From positions 434,001 through 498,000 of the forward strand of contig NZ_JBQHDG010000001.1 in NCBI RefSeq assembly GCF_052068095.1: a stretch of DNA of 64,000 nt, written 5' to 3'. Each line of letters starts with the position of its first letter. The first letter of the stretch is position 1. The position numbers and the translations under genes were made by a program. A model generated the notes under the pieces. The model was not told where the DNA came from, made no database searches, and saw only the letters and a program-made list of their open reading frames with translations. Positions 59,542 through 64,000 of this stretch are shown here, in pieces. The stretch comes from Phytohabitans sp052068095. Its GTDB lineage: Bacteria > Actinomycetota > Actinomycetes > Mycobacteriales > Micromonosporaceae.

Positions 59542-59769
59542 CTAACTAGGACCTACAGGGGGGCGCGGGTTGGATGCGGTGTCATTGTGCTGTGCCGCGT
59601 GCTGAAGGCCGGCGAAAAACGCCACGTAGACGTGCACCAGACTCTCAGCCAGTTCCTCGCACTGTGCCGGCTCGATCTGGATGCCCTGCCGGTCGGCGAA
59701 GGAGGCGATCCGCTGGGCAGCCATCGTTACCACCGCCCGCGACGCGTCGGAGTCGAAGGGGATCGTCAC
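59542..59769 (-). CDS. Small helical protein of the Scr1 regulator operon
   Basis: The 75-residue protein ('MTIPFDSDASRAVVTMAAQR', 'IASFADRQGIQIEPAQCEEL') is helical and unrecognised. It overlaps the end of the Scr1-type regulator gene by 4 bp and is translated after it. Small ORFs commonly follow such regulators in actinomycetes; this one may be the target or partner protein. Function unknown. Confidence 0.7.
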   Translation of the reverse strand: MTIPFDSDASRAVVTMAAQRIASFADRQGIQIEPAQCEELAESLVHVYVAFFAGLQHAAQHNDTASNPRPPVGPS

Positions 59770-60710
59770 GCCGCCACCGCCGCGGACTCGTCGTGCTCAG
59801 GCGCCGACCGGTTGAGCTTGGCCGGCTTGTGGTGCGAGATGCTGGCGAGGGTCTCGATAATGAGGTTGGCCGAGTCGGCATCGCTCGCCGCCTGCTCAGT
59901 GAGCTTCTCGAACGCCTTCAAGTACCAGTCGGCGGCCACGTCCTCCAGGACGAGCCGGCCGCCCAGGTGCTCCACCAGCGCGACCGGCGGATACGGCGGC
60001 CGCATCAGGCAGAGTATGAACGGACCATCCTTCCCATCGTGGAGGCCAATCCTCGTCGGCAGAACGCGGACCTTGACGTGCGGTCGCTCGACCACCCGGA
60101 GCAGATGCTCCAACTGCTGCTCCAGCACTGCCCGCCCACCGACCGGGCGAGTGAGCACCGACTCCTCGATGATCACAGTCAGGCGCTTCGGAGGCCGCTC
60201 GTCCAGCACCTCCTGCCGCACCACCTGCTTACGTACGAGCCTGTCCAGACGCGCGGCGTTCGGCTCACGGCGCTGGATGACCGCCTCCGCGTAGTCGCGG
60301 GTCTGCAACAGCTCCGGGATGAGGCTGCTCGCGTACACGCACAACTCCTCGGCACGCGACTGAATCCACCAGTGGTCGATGATCGTCAGGTCGTCGCTAG
60401 CGCCGCTGCGGCTGTTGCCGCCGTAGCCGGGCTCCCACTGGTTGATGCGCCAGGCGTTCGCGGCCAGGTCGAGGAGTTCCGCCCGCTGACGCTCGTCATA
60501 TATGCCGTAGACGTCGAGGAGTGCCATCACGTGGTCTCGCCGGAATGGCCACTCGGCGCGCTCGTATCGGGCCAGCGTGGAGAACTCGACGCCGAGGTAC
60601 TCGGCGATGTACTTCAACGTCAGCCCGCGCTCGTCACGCAGATTGCGCATCTTTTCGCCGAGAGACTGGGCGCGGAGGGAGTATTGGAAATGCTCCCGCT
60701 TGGTAGGCAT
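59766..60710 (-). CDS. XRE regulator with Scr1/DUF5753 domain (cassette 2)
   Basis: The 314-residue protein has an N-terminal HTH ('SLGEKMRNLRDERGLTLKYI', 'AEYLGVEFSTLARYERAEWP') and a C-terminal Scr1-associated DUF5753 domain ('ELCVYASSLIPELLQTRDYA', 'VRVLPTRIGLHDGKDGPFIL'). This class is linked with small partner proteins and developmental control in streptomycetes and is described as antitoxin-like. AGGAGGTAC lies before ATG 60710, and the promoter carries the motif at 60790-60815. Confidence 0.9.
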   Translation of the reverse strand: MPTKREHFQYSLRAQSLGEKMRNLRDERGLTLKYIAEYLGVEFSTLARYERAEWPFRRDHVMALLDVYGIYDERQRAELLDLAANAWRINQWEPGYGGNSRSGASDDLTIIDHWWIQSRAEELCVYASSLIPELLQTRDYAEAVIQRREPNAARLDRLVRKQVVRQEVLDERPPKRLTVIIEESVLTRPVGGRAVLEQQLEHLLRVVERPHVKVRVLPTRIGLHDGKDGPFILCLMRPPYPPVALVEHLGGRLVLEDVAADWYLKAFEKLTEQAASDADSANLIIETLASISHHKPAKLNRSAPEHDESAAVAA

Positions 60711-60764
60711 GGCCGTACCTCCTGCTGTTGGGGGATTCCCGCCTGGTGCGGTCGGGACAACAGG

Positions 60765-60815
60765 ACGCTAGGTTTGGCGCCAAGAACAGCTCAACGGATG
60801 TGCGCGAGTTTGCGT
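60765..60815 (-). promoter_or_regulatory. Promoter of cassette 2 with shared 26-bp motif
   Basis: TTGAGC (60789-60794) and TAGCGT (60765-60770) are 18 bp apart. The -35 element overlaps a 26-bp motif at 60790-60815, containing CGCAAACT and GCGCACA on the minus strand, that recurs at 62477-62502 before the other cassette, matching at 21 of 26 positions. Confidence 0.6.
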
Positions 60816-60819
60816 TCGA

Positions 60820-61671
60820 TCAATTGTCGAGCGCGGTGATCGCGGCGCCGATCAGAGAGCGGGCAGCCGCCCCGTAAACCGCGAGTTCGGCGAGCTGGGT
60901 GAACGCGTCGGCGTACATCGCAATCTCGCGCGGCTGTGTGACCGTGAGATGGCCGGATATCAGCTCCACGTTGACCTGCTCGTCGTCGTAGAGGAAGAAG
61001 CTCTCCACCGGCCACAGCCCGGATCGGTTCGCGTCGACCGGGATGATGCCGAGGCTCACCGAGGGCAGTGCGGCGACGGTGAGCAGATGGCCGAGCTGCC
61101 CCGCCATGGTCTCGATGTCGCCGATGCGGTAGCGCAGGGTGCCTTCCTCCAGGAGCACGGCGAACCGATGGTCGCCCTCGTGGATGACGTGTTGTTTTGC
61201 CACTCGGACCTTCACCGCGGCCTCCACATCGTCCGGGAGGTCACGGCGGATCCGGAGCGCGTCGAGCAAGGCGTGGATGTAAGCGGCAGTCTGGAGCGGA
61301 CCCGGGATCATCGAGCACGAGTAGATGCGGAACCGTCGCGTGCGTTCCCATAGAGGGATGACGGACTCCTGAACGAACCGCAGGCCGGTCCGCTCCATCC
61401 GCTGCCACTCAACGAACATGCCCTCAGCCGCTCGTAGGGAGGCGACGAGATCAGCGGCCCGCTGGGGCACCTCGCAGTGCTTGCACCAGGCGGTGATGTC
61501 ATCAGCCGAGGGAGCCTGGCGCGCGTGCTCGATCCGGCTGACCTTCGATGAGTGCCATCCCGCCCGGCGGCCGAGGTCGCGCCCCGTGAGACCCGCGTCG
61601 GTGCGGATCTCGCGGAGCTGGGCGCCCAGTGCCTCTAGCGCCTGCTGGGCGCTGGACGAGGGGGACGCCAC
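60820..61671 (-). CDS. XRE regulator with Scr1/DUF5753 domain (cassette 1)
   Basis: From GTG 61671 ('VASPSSSAQQALEALGAQLR') this gives 283 residues. HTH: 'EIRTDAGLTGRDLGRRAGWH', 'SSKVSRIEHARQAPSADDIT'. DUF5753: 'FRIYSCSMIPGPLQTAAYIH', 'VSLGIIPVDANRSGLWPVES'. It is the third gene of the unit that begins at 62416, 23 bp after the DUF6879 gene. It is paralogous to the cassette 2 regulator but divergent. The upstream open frame is not part of the domain. Confidence 0.9.
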   Translation of the reverse strand: MASPSSSAQQALEALGAQLREIRTDAGLTGRDLGRRAGWHSSKVSRIEHARQAPSADDITAWCKHCEVPQRAADLVASLRAAEGMFVEWQRMERTGLRFVQESVIPLWERTRRFRIYSCSMIPGPLQTAAYIHALLDALRIRRDLPDDVEAAVKVRVAKQHVIHEGDHRFAVLLEEGTLRYRIGDIETMAGQLGHLLTVAALPSVSLGIIPVDANRSGLWPVESFFLYDDEQVNVELISGHLTVTQPREIAMYADAFTQLAELAVYGAAARSLIGAAITALDN

Positions 61672-61694
61672 GTGTCGAGTATGGCCGTCGGGTC

Positions 61695-62210
61695 TCACGC
61701 CGGGTGGTAGTCGGCGTGCGGTGTAGCCCGCTCCCAGACCGCCTCGAACGCGGCCACGCAGAGCTTGACCATCGCGGGATCGGTGGACAGCTCGATATCC
61801 AGCCACTCACCCTCACCGCCGAAGTGGTTGAGTGCGACGAGCCGGTGATCGAACACCCAGAAGTCATTGCCGGGTAGCGCGAGATCCGACGCTCCGCGAC
61901 GAGGCAACCAACGGACCTGCTCGCCGGCCGTGATGTTGAGCCCGTCTGTGATCTCGTACTCGTACCGGATGTAGGCGCTGATCGGCTCGGAGATGATGCG
62001 CGCGCGCATGATCTGGACGCCGCGCGCCGTCGTGCTGGATACGAGATCGAACCACTCGCGCCAACGCGAAGCGGGATCGACAGAGATGCCGGCGCGCCAG
62101 TCCTGAAACACCGGGTCCTCGGTCGAGTACGCGTCCCGCATCTCCAGGTGCACGGCGCTGCGCTCGCAGGCCGTGAACAGCTCGCCGATCGTGACGTCGA
62201 GGCCGGTCAC
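61695..62210 (-). CDS. DUF6879 family protein
   Basis: The 171-residue protein carries 'LFTACERSAVHLEMRDAYST', 'REWFDLVSSTTARGVQIMRA', 'PISAYIRYEYEITDGLNITA' and 'NDFWVFDHRLVALNHFGGEG', the DUF6879 pattern. These proteins nearly always sit beside Scr1/DUF5753 regulators and are thought to be their partner or toxin-like component. It overlaps the upstream small ORF by ATGA. Confidence 0.85.
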   Translation of the reverse strand: MTGLDVTIGELFTACERSAVHLEMRDAYSTEDPVFQDWRAGISVDPASRWREWFDLVSSTTARGVQIMRARIISEPISAYIRYEYEITDGLNITAGEQVRWLPRRGASDLALPGNDFWVFDHRLVALNHFGGEGEWLDIELSTDPAMVKLCVAAFEAVWERATPHADYHPA

Positions 62211-62416
62211 CCGTTGACCTCCGGCAGGAACTGCGCCATGCGCCGCGGGATCCGGACCACCGTCTCGTGGTCGGGGATGTCCATCTGGGCGAGCACTGCC
62301 GGATCGGTGACCTTCCAGCCCTGCACCACGTAGGTGTCGTCGCTGTCGTCGTAGTACAGCGTGGGTGATCCACCACTGGGAGAGCCAGGGTCCTTGCCGA
62401 GGAATCGCAGCGCCAT
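62207..62416 (-). CDS. Small protein opening the DUF6879/Scr1 unit
   Basis: The 69-residue protein ('MALRFLGKDPGSPSGGSPTL', 'YYDDSDDTYVVQGWKVTDPA') belongs to a small conserved family found before DUF6879 genes. 'HETVVRIPRRMAQFLPEVN' ends it. Function unknown. It is the first gene of a three-gene unit, with the shared promoter motif about 60 bp upstream. Confidence 0.78.
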   Translation of the reverse strand: MALRFLGKDPGSPSGGSPTLYYDDSDDTYVVQGWKVTDPAVLAQMDIPDHETVVRIPRRMAQFLPEVNG

Positions 62417-62450
62417 GACGACCTTCCTTCCACTCGGAAACGACGTATCC

Positions 62451-62502
62451 GAGTTTGCGGGCCGCTGGACAAGCGCCTCAAGGAGTGTGCGCCAGTTTGC
62501 GC
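62451..62502 (-). promoter_or_regulatory. Promoter of cassette 1 with shared 26-bp motif
   Basis: The motif at 62477-62502 matches the one at 60790-60815 at 21 of 26 positions (TTGAG, GCGCACA, GCAAACT on the minus strand). A further GCAAACTC half-site lies at 62451-62459, near the expected -10. The two cassettes are thus probably under the same regulator. Confidence 0.6.
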
Positions 62503-62576
62503 GGCCCGCTGGCCGACAATGCCGCAGTAGCGTTCAGCAAATGGTTGGCGGTGCTACTCCCAAGCACCGCCAATGA

Positions 62577-63239
62577 TTAGGACTCGACCTTGCCGACACC
62601 GATGGGGCAGGTCATGCCGTTAGGGCCGTGGTTGCAGTACCCATTCGGGTTTTTGTCACTTGAAAGATACTGCTGGTGGTAGTCCTCGGCGTAGAAGTAG
62701 TCGCCCAGCGGCGCGATCTCGGTCGTGATCTCGCCCAGGCCGCTGCGCGCGACCACTGGCGCGAAGGCCTCCCTCGACGCCTCGGCCACCACGCGCTGCT
62801 CGTCCGTCGTCGTGTAGATGGTCGAGCGGTACTGGGTGCCCACGTCGTTGCCCTGCCGCATGCCCTGGGTCGGGTCGTGGTTTTCCCAGAAGACCTTGAG
62901 CAGCTGCTCGTACCCGATCTTCTTGGGGTCGTACACGACCTGGACCACCTCGGCGTGTCCGGTCTGGCCGGAGCAGACCTCCTCGTACGTCGGGTTGGGG
63001 GTGGACCCGCCCGCGTAGCCGACCGAGGTGGAGATCACACCCGGCAGGCGCCAGAACAGACGCTCGGCGCCCCAGAAACAGCCCATCCCGAAGACCGCGA
63101 CCTCGGCACCGGCCGGCCAGGGGCCGCGCAGCGGGGTGTCGAGCACCGTGTGGCGGTCGGCCACCGGCATCTGGATCGGTCGACCGGGCAGGGCCTGGTC
63201 GGGGGTGGGGATTTCAAGCTTCATGCGCCGCAGAAACAC
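62577..63239 (-). CDS. msrA: Peptide-methionine (S)-S-oxide reductase MsrA
   Basis: The 220-residue enzyme repairs oxidised methionine. Catalytic Cys lies in 'VFGMGCFWGAERLFWRLPGV', followed by 'STSVGYAGGSTPNPTYEEVC', 'HAEVVQVVYDPKKIGYEQLL' and 'PLGDYFYAEDYHQQYL'. AAGGAG 7 bp before GTG 63239 supports this start over an ATG 15 bp downstream. It has the resolving Cys-containing tail 'NGYCNHGPNGMTCPIG'. Confidence 0.95.
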   Translation of the reverse strand: MFLRRMKLEIPTPDQALPGRPIQMPVADRHTVLDTPLRGPWPAGAEVAVFGMGCFWGAERLFWRLPGVISTSVGYAGGSTPNPTYEEVCSGQTGHAEVVQVVYDPKKIGYEQLLKVFWENHDPTQGMRQGNDVGTQYRSTIYTTTDEQRVVAEASREAFAPVVARSGLGEITTEIAPLGDYFYAEDYHQQYLSSDKNPNGYCNHGPNGMTCPIGVGKVES

Positions 63240-63287
63240 TGCACGCTCCTTTCTCCGCCCACTGCAACACCGGGAGGCGGCCCACCC

Positions 63288-63707
63288 TTACCCGGGCCGA
63301 AGGGCGGCGGAGATCTTCCCGGCGTACTCGCGGGCTTCGTCATCGGAGGCATACCGCGTGCGCGGCCAGAAGAAACCGCGAAGGCCGTCGCCTTTGGTAC
63401 GGGGTACCACATGGGTGTGCAGATGGGCGACCGATTGGGACACCTTGTTGTTCATCGCCACGAAGGTGCCGCCGGCGCCCAAACCCTCCTCGACGGCCAC
63501 GGACAGGCGCTGGACCAGGCCGAAGTAGGGGGCGAGCTGGTCGGTGGGGAGGTCGGCGAGCACCACCGCGTGCTCGCGGGGCACCACGAGCGTGTGCCCC
63601 TTGAAGACCGGCCGGGTGTCGAGGAACGCGAACCCCGCCGGCTCGTCCGCCACCACGAAACCGGGCACCGAGCCGGAAACGATGCCACAGAACAGACAGT
63701 CAGCCAC
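63288..63707 (-). CDS. HIT family protein (histidine triad hydrolase)
   Basis: The 139-residue protein begins 'CLFCGIVSGSVPGFVV' (zinc-type Cys pair) and carries the histidine triad 'SVAHLHTHVVPRTKG' (HxHxHxx). It hydrolyses or transfers nucleotide phosphoramidate or dinucleotide substrates; the exact substrate is unknown. GTG start. Confidence 0.93.
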   Translation of the reverse strand: MADCLFCGIVSGSVPGFVVADEPAGFAFLDTRPVFKGHTLVVPREHAVVLADLPTDQLAPYFGLVQRLSVAVEEGLGAGGTFVAMNNKVSQSVAHLHTHVVPRTKGDGLRGFFWPRTRYASDDEAREYAGKISAALRPG

Positions 63708-63736
63708 CCCCGGAGAGTAGGGCTAGCCTGGTCTCC

Positions 63737-64000
63737 GTGACGAGGCGAGTGGTGATCGCGGTGCTGGGGCCGGTGGCGTGGAGCCCGCCCGGCGTCGACC
63801 TGGCGACGTGGCGCGCGGCGCTGGCCGAAGATGTCGTCGATCTGCTGGCCACGCTCAACGAGGTGGAGCCGGCCATCGCCGCGCTGGGCGCCGACCGGGC
63901 GCTCGCCGAGTCGGTGGCCTGGCCTTCCATGCCGGTGTACGAGGTGCCCGACCTCACCGCCGGCGCGGTCTTCGCGGCCGCGGCCAAGGATGGCTACGAC
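63737..64000 (+). CDS. Unrecognised conserved protein, 3' end outside window
   Basis: The first 88 residues are visible from GTG 63737 and the frame is open to the right edge: 'VTRRVVIAVLGPVAWSPPGV', 'WRAALAEDVVDLLATLNEVE', 'ADRALAESVAWPSMPVYEVP'. The pattern of a strand, acidic helix and later 'AAAKDGYD' recalls nucleotidyltransferase-like (DUF2064-type) proteins, but this is tentative because the protein is cut. Confidence 0.6.
   Translation, partial: MTRRVVIAVLGPVAWSPPGVDLATWRAALAEDVVDLLATLNEVEPAIAALGADRALAESVAWPSMPVYEVPDLTAGAVFAAAAKDGYD

Noticed and set aside
59542..62416. The Scr1 cassettes as a phage-defence island.
   Set aside because: No nuclease, ATPase, reverse transcriptase or other known defence effector is present; the genes fit regulatory cassettes.

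Overview
This is about 64 kb of GC-rich chromosome (roughly 70% by eye, strong G/C third-position bias, many GTG starts, short ATGA/GTGA overlaps) from a filamentous actinomycete. The eno-ftsB-DUF501-ppx order, a 1209-residue Mfd followed by a long mycobacterial-type MazG, Scr1/DUF5753 regulators with DUF6879 partners, and a SigE-family sigma factor all suit Actinomycetota. Micromonosporaceae is my best guess at family level and is an inference. No prophage, plasmid, CRISPR array or large biosynthetic cluster is visible.

Layout. 1-6933: a GloVer-repeat protein (cut by the left edge), a DM13 protein, a B3/B4-domain protein, a four-gene ABC exporter operon with a strong terminator, and a secreted pectate-lyase-like protein. 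6956-13998: an orphan TAXI binding lipoprotein, a histidine kinase/response regulator pair, and a divergent tripartite tricarboxylate transporter (tctCBA) that the pair probably controls, then a small XRE gene. 14011-24234: ppc, a DUF3533 membrane protein, an NYN-domain gene remnant, mfd, a SurA-like lipoprotein, mazG and an EamA exporter. 24303-28969: a MocR regulator divergent from the exporter, a DUF885 metalloprotease-like protein, and a sigma factor coupled to a membrane-anchored repeat protein. 29596-37836: a lipoprotein, eno, ftsB, DUF501, an N-acetyltransferase, NUDIX, ppx and several small proteins, a dienelactone hydrolase and a family 5-like uracil-DNA glycosylase. 37895-42123: a five-gene DUF4129/MoxR/DUF58 operon. 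42215-49499: ndh, a large membrane protein, tRNA-Leu(UAA), a Bax-inhibitor-like protein and a TetR/MFS drug-efflux pair. 49728-58782: thiolase, two SGNH hydrolases, YkvA, cystathionine beta-synthase, an HtrA-like protease, a hexapeptide-repeat protein, GNAT and RNase Z. 59542-62416: two Scr1-type regulatory cassettes. 62577-64000: msrA, a HIT protein and the start of an unrecognised gene.

The most notable feature is not a gene. Every convergent gene gap longer than about 100 bp (seven of them: 7916-8530, 28970-29595, 33301-33679, 43535-43758, 49500-49727, 54721-54959, 57234-57367) contains members of a set of related, strongly self-complementary repeats, here called R1 to R5. I did not find them in co-directional or divergent gaps. 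They include a 65-bp unit arranged as terminal inverted repeats of a roughly 520-bp and a 180-bp element, and a roughly 115-bp unit present four times. They could be small non-autonomous mobile elements that survive only where they break no promoter, bidirectional terminators, or both.

Smaller regulatory observations are a 26-bp motif shared by the two Scr1 cassette promoters, repeated TetR operators before the MFS gene, 30-bp-spaced direct repeats between the response regulator and tctC, a long structured leader before rnz, and a partial duplicate of the tRNA-Leu 3' end.
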